Assembly (NCBI RefSeq): GCF_013385985.1
Contig: NZ_JACAOY010000023.1
Coordinates: forward strand, 172,267-235,101
Reading direction: 5' to 3'
Origin: Pseudomonas sp. B6002
GTDB lineage: Bacteria > Pseudomonadota > Gammaproteobacteria > Pseudomonadales > Pseudomonadaceae
DNA length: 62,835 bases
Shown: piece by piece, positions 1 to 7,877 of the stretch
Numbering within the stretch: position 1 is the first letter of the stretch
Layout of the letters: the number at the start of each line of letters is the position of its first letter
Made by a program: the position numbers and the translations under genes
The notes under the pieces: model-generated
The model's input: only the letters and a program-made list of their open reading frames with translations
Databases searched by the model: none
Told to the model about the DNA's origin: nothing

Positions 1-42
1 CTGGCTTATAGTTTCGTATTAACAGTGTCCAGGAGAGTCTCC

Positions 43-462
43 ATGCGTATCGCTTCCCGCATCATCGGCGGTGTCCTCACCGTCACCTTGCTGAGCCAGT
101 TGACGGCCTGCGGCTCGATCTTCTTCCCCGACCGCCGTGGCCAGATCGACGGCAAGATCGACCCCACCGTCGCCGTGCTCGATGCCATCGGCTTGCTGTT
201 CTATGTGATCCCGGGCCTGATCGCGTTCGGCGTGGACTTCGCCACCGGCGCCATCTATTTCGAGCCGGGCAAGACCGCCCAGGTGGCTCCGGAAAAACTC
301 CACGAAGCCATCGGCGCCGACGGCAAGGTCGACAACGCCAAGCTGCAAACCATCATCCAGAAAGAAACCGGCCACCGCCTGCCGCTGGACGACCCGCGCA
401 TGATCCAGTTCAAGGGCAGCGTGCAGCAACTCGCCTCCCTGGGCCTGAAACCCGCCGCCTAA
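43..462 (+). CDS. small predicted lipoprotein
   Basis: This 139-residue protein begins with a lipoprotein signal peptide: a basic start, a hydrophobic stretch and a lipobox LTAC with the acylated Cys near residue 23. A hydrophobic segment follows (about residues 50-75), and the C-terminal half is soluble. I chose the ATG at 43 because AGGAG lies just upstream; the in-frame GTG at 25 has no such signal. Similar Pseudomonas proteins are sometimes labelled polyribonucleotide nucleotidyltransferase, but nothing here resembles PNPase, so that name should not be carried over. The CDF transporter gene follows 15 bases downstream on the same strand and may be cotranscribed. The function is unknown. 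Confidence 0.85.
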   Translation: MRIASRIIGGVLTVTLLSQLTACGSIFFPDRRGQIDGKIDPTVAVLDAIGLLFYVIPGLIAFGVDFATGAIYFEPGKTAQVAPEKLHEAIGADGKVDNAKLQTIIQKETGHRLPLDDPRMIQFKGSVQQLASLGLKPAA

Positions 463-477
463 GGATTCGACCCGCCT

Positions 478-1371
478 ATGACCAGCAGCCCCGAACACGC
501 CCGGCTTTTGCGCCTGGCGACGCGCGCCTCGGTGGGCGTGGCCTGTGCGCTGATTATCACCAAGGCCATCGCCTGGTGGCTCAGCGGCTCGGTGAGCATG
601 CTCGCCGGGTTGACCGACTCACTGCTGGACGGCGTGACCTCGCTGCTGAATTTGCTGGCGGTGCATTACGCGCTGCGCCCGGCCGATGACGATCACCGTT
701 ACGGGCATGGCAAGGCGGAATCGTTGTCGGGTATGGCCCAGGCGCTGTTTATCGCCGGCAGTGCGGTGCTGATCGCCTTCCAGGCCTATCAACGTTTGCA
801 GCACCCGGAGCCCGTCGGTGCGCCGTGGTTGAGCATCGGGGTAATCGTGTTTTCCCTGGTGATGACCGTGGCGTTGCTGATGCTGCAACACCGAGTGATC
901 CGCGAAACCGGCTCCAACGCGGTGCGGGCTGACTCGCTGCATTACCGCTCCGACCTGATGCTCAATGGCAGCATCCTGGTGGCGTTGGTGTTGGCCGGTT
1001 TCGGGTTCAATCAGGTGGACGCCTGGTTTGGTCTCGGGATCGCGGCCTACATCCTGTGGAGTGCTATCCAGATTGCCCGGGAAAGCTTCGCGGTGTTGAT
1101 GGATGAGGAACTGCCACCGGACGTGAGCCAGCACATGTTGGAACTGGCGCGTGGCGTTCCGGGGGTGTTGGGCGCGCATGACCTGCGCACGCGGATTTCC
1201 GGCAGCCACTGGTTTGTGCAACTGCACCTGGAGTTGCCAGGAGAATTGACGCTGTCAGTGGCCCATGGCATCAGCGACCAGGCCGCCGACGCCATTCACA
1301 AAGCCTACCCGCGTGCCGAAGTGCTGGTGCACGCCGACCCGCGGGAGGTGGTCACGGGCAACAAGGCCTAG
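478..1371 (+). CDS. cation diffusion facilitator (FieF/YiiP-like) divalent metal exporter
   Basis: This 297-residue inner-membrane protein has the CDF fold of six transmembrane helices followed by a cytoplasmic metal-sensing domain. The zinc-transport site of YiiP/FieF is complete: Asp47 and Asp51 in TSLLDG-like context (TDSLLDG), His155 and Asp159 in ADSLHYRSD. The HRYGHGKAE motif follows helix 2. Family members exchange Zn(II), Fe(II) or Cd(II) for protons; the actual metal cannot be told from sequence. There is no good Shine-Dalgarno at the ATG, so translation may depend on the lipoprotein gene upstream. Its TAG stop overlaps the stop of the convergent DUF6515 gene in the palindrome CTAG. 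Confidence 0.92.
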   Translation: MTSSPEHARLLRLATRASVGVACALIITKAIAWWLSGSVSMLAGLTDSLLDGVTSLLNLLAVHYALRPADDDHRYGHGKAESLSGMAQALFIAGSAVLIAFQAYQRLQHPEPVGAPWLSIGVIVFSLVMTVALLMLQHRVIRETGSNAVRADSLHYRSDLMLNGSILVALVLAGFGFNQVDAWFGLGIAAYILWSAIQIARESFAVLMDEELPPDVSQHMLELARGVPGVLGAHDLRTRISGSHWFVQLHLELPGELTLSVAHGISDQAADAIHKAYPRAEVLVHADPREVVTGNKA

Positions 1372-2474
1372 TACTGCACCTGATAGCCGCGACTGCTCAG
1401 GCAGTTGCCTTGGGCCTGGCGGTAGGTTTGCACCACCGCTGGATCCGGGGCGTAGGTCACTGCCTGCGGGTCAAAACCACTTTGCTGCACCGCCCAGCGA
1501 TAACAGTCGTAGCCGTCCTGCTGCACCTGGGCCGGTGATTGGCCATTGGTGGGATAGGCGACTACGTCATAGCCATTGCCCTGGGGCGCCGGCGGCTGTG
1601 CAGGCGGTTGCACCACCACGTACTGCTGCGAGCTGGTTTCGTAGGTGTAATAGGCACCGGCGGCGACGAAGAACAGCGCACTGCCCACCCACACTTCCCG
1701 AGCATAATCGGGCAGGTATTGCACGCGGATGCCGTAAGGCGGCGTCACCACCACATAACGCGGGCCTTGGGGACGGTACCAGTAGCCACCGGAGAAGAAG
1801 TAATCCTGGCCACGGTACGGCACGCGGTAGTTGCGGTCGGTGAAGCGGTCGACGGTGTACCCCGGGCGATATTGGGGCCCCGGGCCCCAACCATTGCCGT
1901 GGCCATCCGGGCGGCCCGGCCAGCGAACGTCATTGGGGTGGCCGTTGAAACCGCCTCCCGGGCGCGGGCCTGGGCCGTTACCGCCTTGCCAATGCGGGTT
2001 GCCGTCGTTGCGGCGCGGGATGTCCTGGTAGTAACCCTGGCGCGGTTCCTGGGTTTGGCGCACGGTATCCGGGCGTCCCTGGATAGGCAGGTTGTTGGCC
2101 GGCTGGGCCGGTTGCGGCGCAGGCCGAGGCTGTTCGGCGCCTTGCGGGCGCCCTTGCCATTGCCCACCGCCACGCTGCTCGCCGCGATCAAAATGCTCGT
2201 TCTGCGGGCGTGGCGGGTTGTTTTCGAAATGTTGATTCTGCGGACGCGGCTGATTGTTTTCAGGCCGCGGTTGAGGGTTCTGAGGGCGCGGCTGATTATT
2301 CTCAGGTCGCGGTTGGTTGTTCTGCGGTCGCGGCGGTTCGTTGCCTTGCCGCCCGCCTTCGGGCCCTCGTTCATGCTGACCACCGCCTTCAGAGCGTGGG
2401 TCGTCGGCCATCACTTGCGTGCCGACGCTGATCATCAGCAAACCTACACCTGCCATACGCCAGATGCGCTTCAT
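1368..2474 (-). CDS. secreted Pro/Asn/Arg-rich DUF6515-like protein
   Basis: The 368-residue product starts MKRIW and has a cleavable signal peptide (through about VMA-DD). Residues about 30-130 are low complexity, built from repeated PRPxNNQ/PRPQN units, and give way to a Gly/Pro/Arg-rich stretch. The C-terminal third has the ordered part: a YYRxPYR/GGYWYRP segment, a pattern like VVVTPPYGIRVQYLP, a short hydrophobic segment, and a Cys-containing tail (CYRWAVQQSGFDP). This matches DUF6515-type proteins as I remember them. The ATG at 2474 is preceded by AGGA; the GTG at 2486 is an alternative. It is probably periplasmic or envelope-associated; its role is not known. Confidence 0.8.
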   Translation of the reverse strand: MKRIWRMAGVGLLMISVGTQVMADDPRSEGGGQHERGPEGGRQGNEPPRPQNNQPRPENNQPRPQNPQPRPENNQPRPQNQHFENNPPRPQNEHFDRGEQRGGGQWQGRPQGAEQPRPAPQPAQPANNLPIQGRPDTVRQTQEPRQGYYQDIPRRNDGNPHWQGGNGPGPRPGGGFNGHPNDVRWPGRPDGHGNGWGPGPQYRPGYTVDRFTDRNYRVPYRGQDYFFSGGYWYRPQGPRYVVVTPPYGIRVQYLPDYAREVWVGSALFFVAAGAYYTYETSSQQYVVVQPPAQPPAPQGNGYDVVAYPTNGQSPAQVQQDGYDCYRWAVQQSGFDPQAVTYAPDPAVVQTYRQAQGNCLSSRGYQVQY

Positions 2475-2593
2475 GCTATTCCTCACTGCGGATTAGGGCC
2501 TAGAGTGTCCGGCCTCATACCATGAGACTGGAAAAGCCTCACCCGGTTCTAAGACAGGTTATCAGTCACGAGAACAATTTTCTGAAGGCAAAG

Positions 2594-2622
2594 AAAAAGG
2601 GGTGACCCGTCGGCCACCCCTT
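2594..2622 (-). terminator. rho-independent terminator on the minus strand with no annotated gene feeding it
   Basis: Bases 2597-2607 and 2612-2622 form a stem with one A-C mismatch and a CGTC loop. On the minus strand the stem is followed by five T, the layout of an intrinsic terminator; on the plus strand there is no T-run. It lies between the DUF6515 gene and the Lrp-type gene, where no recognised minus-strand gene exists. Confidence 0.6.
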
Positions 2623-2883
2623 GAGAATTTCGTCCTGGCTCAACGCTTTTGACGTTGGCTCACCTCACGCCGTCTTGTGGACAGTGTGCAGCCTGGAGGC
2701 CGGCTCAACCCTGCTGGGGTGGCGGCCGCAGCGGGCCTGATTGGGCGGGCTGCAGTGGACTGTTGTCCAGGCGGTGATTCTGTTGATAAAGATACCCGCG
2801 AGCGCCCGGCAGATGATTGCGAAGATTGCGTCAATAAACAGTGCTTGCGCAATTTTTAACCCTTCATAGATAATTAACCGCAA
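2623..2883 (-). other. possible unannotated minus-strand transcript (small RNA or small protein)
   Basis: The gap between DUF6515 and the Lrp-type gene is about 430 bases and holds no recognised gene. A minus-strand terminator closes it at 2594-2622, so something is probably transcribed leftward. Two short minus-strand reading frames with TTG starts are present. One spans 2883-2665 (72 codons) and has a hydrophobic N-terminal part (AQALFIDAIFAIICRALAG). The other spans 2852-2640 and ends just before the terminator. Neither has a convincing ribosome site. An untranslated RNA fits equally well. Confidence 0.3.
2845..2874 (+). promoter_or_regulatory. candidate sigma-70 promoter for the Lrp-type regulator
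   Basis: TTGCGC (2845-2850) and GATAAT (2869-2874) are separated by 18 bases in a locally AT-rich stretch just upstream of the Lrp-type start at 2907. The predicted transcript start is near 2881. The same stretch could serve a divergent promoter for the minus-strand transcript described above. Confidence 0.4.
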
Positions 2884-2906
2884 TAGTTACGACAAAGGCC
2901 AACCCA

Positions 2907-3386
2907 ATGAGCAAGCTTGACCGATACGACCTGAGTATTTTGGCGGAATTGCAGCGCGACGCGAGGATCTCCAACCAGGAGTTGGCCGAGCGTATCGGCC
3001 TGTCGCCATCGCCCTGCTCACGCCGGGTCAAGCAGTTGGAGGACGACGGCTACATCGCCCGCCAGGTCGCGCTGCTCGACCGCAAGATGCTCGGCTTGAG
3101 CCTCACGGCCTATGTGTTGATCGGCATGGACCGCCACACGCCCGAGCGTTTCGAGAACTTCGAAGCCGCCATTCGCACCCTGCCCCAGGTGCTGGAATGC
3201 AGTTTGGTCACCGGGATGGATGCCGACTACCAGTTGAAAGTGGTGGTGCCGGACATGGACCACTACCAGAAACTGCTGCTGGGCCACCTGACCCGCATTG
3301 AAGGCGTGACCAGCGTGCGCTCCAGCTTTGTGCTGAACCAGGTGCTCAACAGCACCGAATTGCCGCTGACGCACCTGCGCACTTAA
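2907..3386 (+). CDS. Lrp/AsnC-family transcriptional regulator
   Basis: At 159 residues this is the usual length of a one-domain-plus-RAM Lrp regulator. The N-terminal winged helix-turn-helix (about residues 5-60) carries RISNQELAERIGLSPSPCSRRVKQL. The C-terminal half (about 65-150) is the ligand-binding RAM domain, with DADYQLKVVVPD. Family members bind amino acids and form octamers on DNA. The regulator is not next to an amino-acid catabolic gene, so its target is not clear; autoregulation from the upstream AT-rich region is likely. Transcription probably ends in the downstream REP pair. Confidence 0.93.
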   Translation: MSKLDRYDLSILAELQRDARISNQELAERIGLSPSPCSRRVKQLEDDGYIARQVALLDRKMLGLSLTAYVLIGMDRHTPERFENFEAAIRTLPQVLECSLVTGMDADYQLKVVVPDMDHYQKLLLGHLTRIEGVTSVRSSFVLNQVLNSTELPLTHLRT

Positions 3387-3399
3387 GACCGCCGCATAA

Positions 3400-3494
3400 C
3401 CAATGTGGGAGCTGGCTTGCCTGCGATGCAGGCGGCTCGGTGTATCAGCCTATCCGAGGTGATGCTATCGCAGGCAAGCCAGCTCCCACATTGG
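3400..3494. repeat. REP pair (REPIN), GTGGGAGCTGGCTTGCC type
   Basis: Two inverted REP units start CCAATGTGGGAGCTGGC and end in the reverse complement, separated by a variable centre. It lies between the Lrp-type gene and the DUF2788 gene. Confidence 0.92.
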
Positions 3495-3574
3495 CCGCGC
3501 CACGACGCAGGTCAATGTTGTGCCTGTAACACTGCCGTATACTTTCCCGCCTGCCTTGTCGGAAAAATTCCCGC

Positions 3575-3793
3575 ATGAACAACATCGACCCCGCCCTGTT
3601 TGAAGAATGGATGATGACCGGCCTGGTCACCATTCTGATCATTTTCATGGGCTTTATCGTCTGGGACCTGGCGAAGAAGTCCAAGGCCGGGCGCTTTGGC
3701 TCGTTCATCCTGTTCTTTGTGCTGGGGCTGGGCGTGGCCGCGTTCATCATCAAAAGCGTGGTGATCGGCCTGATCGAGTCCGGCGCTTTATAA
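3575..3793 (+). CDS. DUF2788 small membrane protein
   Basis: This 72-residue protein has two transmembrane helices: about residues 15-32 ([19 protein letters not shown]) and 43-65 ([20 protein letters not shown]). A short basic loop ([10 protein letters not shown]) joins them. Length and sequence match the DUF2788 family, which has no known function. Its TAA stop abuts the stop of the convergent rluE gene within TTATAA. A recent REP pair lies upstream, so its promoter must sit in the roughly 80 bases before the start. Confidence 0.88.
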   Translation: MNNIDPALFEEWMMTGLVTILIIFMGFIVWDLAKKSKAGRFGSFILFFVLGLGVAAFIIKSVVIGLIESGAL

Positions 3794-4423
3794 GCGCGCC
3801 GGCACTTCCTTCCACTGGCCCTGGTCCAGGCCGGCGATCGACCAGTCACCGATACGCACACGCACCAGGCGCAACGTCGGCAAACCCACGGCGGCGGTCA
3901 TGCGCCGAACCTGGCGGTTGCGCCCTTCCCGAATCACCAACTCCAACCAATGGGTGGGCACGCTCTTGCGAAAGCGCACCGGCGGGTTGCGCGGCCATAG
4001 CTCAGGCTCATCCAACTGCCGAGCTTCGGCGGGCAAGGTCATACCGTCGTTAAGCTCCACGCCCTCGCGCAGGCGTTGCAGTTGTTCCTCCGTCGGCTCG
4101 CCTTCCACCTGCACCCAGTAGGTTTTCGCCAGCTTGTGCTTGGGATCGGCAATGCGCGCCTGCAGCTGGCCATCATTGGTCAGCAGCAACAAGCCTTCGC
4201 TGTCGCGGTCCAGGCGACCGGCCGGGTAGATGCCGGGGATGTTGATGAAGTCCTTGAGTGTCGCGCGCCCGCCTTCGTCGCTGAACTGGGTCAGCACGTC
4301 GAACGGCTTATTGAACAGGATCAATTTGGGCTCGGCCGGTGGCGCCTTGGCGACACGGCGTGCAGCGGAATACGGAGGTTTCACGCCAGGGCGGCGCGAA
4401 TCGGGACGAGTGGAACGGGACAT
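3788..4423 (-). CDS. rluE: 23S rRNA pseudouridine synthase RluE-type
   Basis: This is an RsuA/RluB/E/F-family pseudouridine synthase without the N-terminal S4 domain, as in RluE, which modifies a single uridine of 23S rRNA. The catalytic Asp is in [19 protein letters not shown], and the C-terminal substrate motif is [17 protein letters not shown] chose the ATG at 4423 (211 residues); an in-frame TTG at 4456 would add 11 residues with no better signal. The first 35 residues are basic and Ser/Pro-rich, unlike the E. coli protein, and may be disordered. The target base is inferred from the family. Confidence 0.88.
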   Translation of the reverse strand: MSRSTRPDSRRPGVKPPYSAARRVAKAPPAEPKLILFNKPFDVLTQFSDEGGRATLKDFINIPGIYPAGRLDRDSEGLLLLTNDGQLQARIADPKHKLAKTYWVQVEGEPTEEQLQRLREGVELNDGMTLPAEARQLDEPELWPRNPPVRFRKSVPTHWLELVIREGRNRQVRRMTAAVGLPTLRLVRVRIGDWSIAGLDQGQWKEVPARL

Positions 4424-4490
4424 GGCTTCGGTACATCTAACGGTCAGGACCGACAATGCTAGTGGCCTGACCGTTAAATGACCATCCCGA

Positions 4491-5990
4491 CTAGCGGAAC
4501 GGCGGCTCGTCGAAGCTGCGCAGTTTGCGCGAGTGCAACGAGTTGAGTTCGGTGCGCAGCAGATCCACCGCCTCGATGCCGATCTTCAAGTGCTGGCTCA
4601 CCGCACGCTCATAGAACGCGTTGGCCGAGCCCGGCAGCTTGATCTCGCTGTGCAGCGGTTTGTCCGAGACGCACAGCAACGTGCCGTACGGCACCCGCAG
4701 GCGATAGCCCTGGGCGGCGATGGTGCCGCTTTCCATGTCCACGGCCACGGCGCGCGACAGGTTGATCAGCGGACGCTCCTGGGCCCAGCGCAGTTCCCAG
4801 TTGCGGTCGTCGTAGGTCAACACGGTGCCGGTGCGCAGGCGTTTTTTCAGCTCTTCGCCCTTTTCGCCGGTGACGTTGGCCGCCGCCTGCTGCAAGGCCA
4901 GCTGCACTTCGGCCAGGGCCGGGATCGGGATGTTCGGCGGCACCACGCGGTCGAGAATCCCGTCGCGGCGCATGTAGGCGTGGGCCAGCACGTAGTCGCC
5001 GATGGTCTGGGATTGGCGCAGGCCGCCGCAGTGGCCGATCATCAGCCAGCAATGCGGACGCAGCACGGCCAGATGGTCGGTGATGTTCTTGGCATTGGAC
5101 GGGCCAACGCCGATGTTTACGAGGGTCACGCCATGGCCATCGCTGGCCTGCAGGTGGTAGGCCGGCATCTGGTAACGGTGCCAGACCACGCCCGCGGCGA
5201 TGGCAGAGGCTTCGCCATGGTCCATGGACTTGTCGATCACCACGTTGCCCGGCAGCACCATGCGGATAAAGCGCGGGTCGCTGCGCAGTTGTTCCAGGCC
5301 ATGCAGGATGAACTGGTCAACGTAGCGGTGGTAGTTGGTCAACAGGATCCACGGCTGCACATGGCGCCAGTCGCTGCCGGTGTAGTGCACCAGGCGGCGC
5401 AGGGAGAAGTCCACGCGGGCCGCATCGAACAGCGCCAAGGGCAGCGGGTCGGTGTTTTCCCAGTCGTAGAGGCCGTCGGCGATGCCATCGGTGGCCGCCG
5501 ACAGGTCGGTGCTCGGGAACACACGGGCCAGGGTCGCTGCGGTCACGCCGGAGCCGGCCAGCTCGTCGCCCTGCTCCACCACGTACGGGTAGGGAATGTT
5601 CTGTTCGCTGACGCCCACTTCCACCGTCACGGTGAAGTCGTGCATCAGCGGCACCAGTTGCTCCAGCAAGTATTTACGAAACGCGCCGGGATGGGTGACG
5701 GTGACGCTGTAGGTCCCCGGCAACTGGACCTTGGCATACGCCCGGGTGGTCTGTGGGACTTCGCCGTGGCAGTGGTAGGTCAGGCGCAGTTCCGGGTAGC
5801 GAAACAGCGCACGTTGTTCGGCGTCGGGCTCGACGCGGTCTTTGAGGTATCGCTTGAGGGCTTGGTTGAGCGCGCCGGTAGCACGCTCATGCAGAGCCGC
5901 CAGCCGATCCACGGCTTCCTCGGCGGTTTGAACGACAACAAAAGCTTCGGTCACGGTAAGCATCCTGTGTTCTGACGTGCAGGCCTTCAT
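4491..5990 (-). CDS. amn: AMP nucleosidase
   Basis: The 499-residue enzyme hydrolyses AMP to adenine and ribose 5-phosphate in the cytoplasm, controlling the adenylate pool. The N-terminal half is the AMP nucleosidase-specific domain. The C-terminal half is the nucleoside-phosphorylase fold, with [34 protein letters not shown] and [14 protein letters not shown]. The length fits the family (about 480-500). An ATG at 5963 (LTVTEAF) is a possible shorter start and neither site has a strong Shine-Dalgarno. It sits directly upstream of rluE on the same strand. Confidence 0.94.
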   Translation of the reverse strand: MKACTSEHRMLTVTEAFVVVQTAEEAVDRLAALHERATGALNQALKRYLKDRVEPDAEQRALFRYPELRLTYHCHGEVPQTTRAYAKVQLPGTYSVTVTHPGAFRKYLLEQLVPLMHDFTVTVEVGVSEQNIPYPYVVEQGDELAGSGVTAATLARVFPSTDLSAATDGIADGLYDWENTDPLPLALFDAARVDFSLRRLVHYTGSDWRHVQPWILLTNYHRYVDQFILHGLEQLRSDPRFIRMVLPGNVVIDKSMDHGEASAIAAGVVWHRYQMPAYHLQASDGHGVTLVNIGVGPSNAKNITDHLAVLRPHCWLMIGHCGGLRQSQTIGDYVLAHAYMRRDGILDRVVPPNIPIPALAEVQLALQQAAANVTGEKGEELKKRLRTGTVLTYDDRNWELRWAQERPLINLSRAVAVDMESGTIAAQGYRLRVPYGTLLCVSDKPLHSEIKLPGSANAFYERAVSQHLKIGIEAVDLLRTELNSLHSRKLRSFDEPPFR

Positions 5991-6042
5991 CTTGCCTGTA
6001 TCCCAGCTTCACCGAAACACCGGCGTTGGAAACACCTCACCT

Positions 6043-6126
6043 TGTAGGAGCCGGCTTGCCGGCGATGGCGGCCTCAAGTCGTGTATTGAATTCAAGGGCC
6101 TCATCGCCGGCAAGCCGGCTCCTACA
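6043..6126. repeat. REP pair, GTAGGAGCCGGCTTGCCGGCGAT type
   Basis: Inverted TGTAGGAGCCGGCTTGCCGG units flank a centre that contains a short AT-rich dyad (TTGAATTCAA). This is a second REP family, different from the one at 3400. It lies between aidB (3' end) and amn (5' end). Confidence 0.9.
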
Positions 6127-6138
6127 GGGGGGCGGCGA

Positions 6139-7788
6139 TCAGAAAGTGGGGGTTGAGCGGGTGACGATGGCTTCTGCATCCACGCCGCGCGGCAAGGTGC
6201 CGTATACCCGGCCTGACGATTCGCCTAGGCGGCTTGCAATGAAGCCATCGCTGACTGCCGCATTCCCGGCCTCCAGCAACAGCTTGGCCTGCAACGCCAC
6301 GGCTATGTCCTCGGTCAATTGCCGTGCGCGGTATTGAATGTCCTGGGTGTCCATGAAAGCCGACTTCAACTGCTCGATCTGCCGCGCCAGCCGCTTGTCG
6401 CCATGCCCGTCCCCCAGCTCGACGAACAAGGCCTCCAACACACCGGGTTCTTTCGACAGTGCTCGCAATACATCCAGGCATTGCACGTTGCCGGAACCTT
6501 CCCACGTCGAATTCACCGGTGCCTCACGGTAGAGGCGCGGCAGGATGCTGTCTTCCACATAACCCGCACCGCCCATGCATTCGGCCGCCTCGTTGATCAT
6601 CGCCGGCGCCCGCTTGCAGATCCAATACTTGCCCACCGCCGTCACCAGCCGGGCGAACTTGGCCTCCCTCTCATCGCCCAGGTGATCCAGTGCGCGCCCC
6701 ATGCGCATGCTCAAGGCCAGGGCGGCCTCGCTTTCCAGGGCCAGGTCGGCCAGCACGTTTTGCATCAGCGGTTGCTCGCTGAGCACACGCCCGCCGACCG
6801 AACGGTGGGCGCAATGATGGCTGGCCTGGGTCAACGCCTGGCGCATCAGGGCGCTGGAGCCGACCATGCAATCAAAGCGGGTCATGGCGACCATTTCGAT
6901 GATGGTGGGCACGCCCCGGCCTTCTTCGCCGATCATCCAGGCCAGGGCACCACGGAACTCCACTTCGCTGGAGGCGTTGGAGCAATTGCCCAGCTTGTTC
7001 TTCAGGCGCTGGATGTAAAATTCGTTGCGCGTGTCATCCGGGCGGTGCCGGGGCAGCAGGAAACAGGTCAGGCCTTTGTCGGTCTGGGCCAGGGTCAGGA
7101 AGGCATCGCACATCGGCGCCGAGCAAAACCACTTGTGGCCCACCAGTTCGTAGGCCTGCCCGGGGCCGCCCGCGCCCACGGGATAAGCGCGGGTGGTGTT
7201 GGCGCGCACATCGGTGCCGCCTTGTTTCTCGGTCATGGCCATGCCAATGGTGGCGCCCGCCTTGTGGGCGATGCCAACGTTGCGCGGGTCGTATTGGGTG
7301 TTGAGGATTTTCGGCAGCCAGGCCTGCGCCAGGTCCGGTTGCAGACGCAGGGCCGGGACGCAGGCAAAGGTCATGGTCAGCGGGCAGCCCGTGCCGGCTT
7401 CCGCCTGGCTGTGCAGGTAGGTCATGGCGGCGCGGGCCACATGGGCACCGGACTGCGGATGGGCCCACGGCAACGACGGCAGGCCATGTTCAACCGCCGT
7501 GCGCATCAGCTCGTGGTACGCGGGGTGAAACTCGACCAGATCGACCCGATGACCATACCGGTCATGGCTGTTGAACACCGGCTTGTTCTGGTTCGCCAGG
7601 AACCCGGCCTCCATCAACGGCCCACCGGCCAGCGCACCGTAGGCGTCTATACGCGCCTCGGCCCAGCCGGCGCCAAAGCGGCGCGACCATTCCTGCAGGG
7701 GCAAGTCGACGCGGTACAGGTTGGTGCCGTCGAGCGACGGGGGCTGGTTGGTGACGTCGTGGGTTTCGGCAAATTGATGCAGGTTCAT
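6139..7788 (-). CDS. aidB: AidB-like acyl-CoA dehydrogenase-family flavoprotein
   Basis: The 549-residue protein has the acyl-CoA dehydrogenase fold with AidB features: FAD-contacting MAMTEKQGGTDVRANTT, YELVGHKWFCSAPMCDAFL, and the C-terminal AECMGGAGYVEDSILPRLYREAPVNSTWEGSGN. The extended C-terminal domain of about 100 residues is what distinguishes AidB from fatty-acid enzymes. E. coli AidB belongs to the Ada response to alkylating agents and binds DNA; here no ada gene is nearby. The start is an ATG with AGGAGG eight bases upstream. A role in alkylation protection is inferred from the family. Confidence 0.9.
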   Translation of the reverse strand: MNLHQFAETHDVTNQPPSLDGTNLYRVDLPLQEWSRRFGAGWAEARIDAYGALAGGPLMEAGFLANQNKPVFNSHDRYGHRVDLVEFHPAYHELMRTAVEHGLPSLPWAHPQSGAHVARAAMTYLHSQAEAGTGCPLTMTFACVPALRLQPDLAQAWLPKILNTQYDPRNVGIAHKAGATIGMAMTEKQGGTDVRANTTRAYPVGAGGPGQAYELVGHKWFCSAPMCDAFLTLAQTDKGLTCFLLPRHRPDDTRNEFYIQRLKNKLGNCSNASSEVEFRGALAWMIGEEGRGVPTIIEMVAMTRFDCMVGSSALMRQALTQASHHCAHRSVGGRVLSEQPLMQNVLADLALESEAALALSMRMGRALDHLGDEREAKFARLVTAVGKYWICKRAPAMINEAAECMGGAGYVEDSILPRLYREAPVNSTWEGSGNVQCLDVLRALSKEPGVLEALFVELGDGHGDKRLARQIEQLKSAFMDTQDIQYRARQLTEDIAVALQAKLLLEAGNAAVSDGFIASRLGESSGRVYGTLPRGVDAEAIVTRSTPTF

Positions 7789-7802
7789 GACGGGCCTCCT
7801 GG

Positions 7803-7832
7803 AAAAAAGGCCGCGTTCAGTTGGGCCCGTTT
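7803..7832 (-). terminator. weak candidate terminator after ladS
   Basis: GGCC at 7809-7812 and GGCC at 7824-7827 can pair. On the minus strand the second arm is followed by six T. The stem is short, so this is only a possible end for the ladS transcript before aidB. Confidence 0.3.
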
Positions 7833-7877
7833 TTCAGTTAAGCACCGTCACCCCCCTTAAAAAAGTGGCATACGCGC

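Noticed and set aside
19-498. Long open frames antisense to real genes throughout (for example 19-498, 4533-5975, 6319-7860, 21818-24469)
   Set aside because: These are typical GC-rich shadows: odd composition rich in Arg, Gly, Ala, His and Gln, no family motifs, and lying opposite well-recognised genes.
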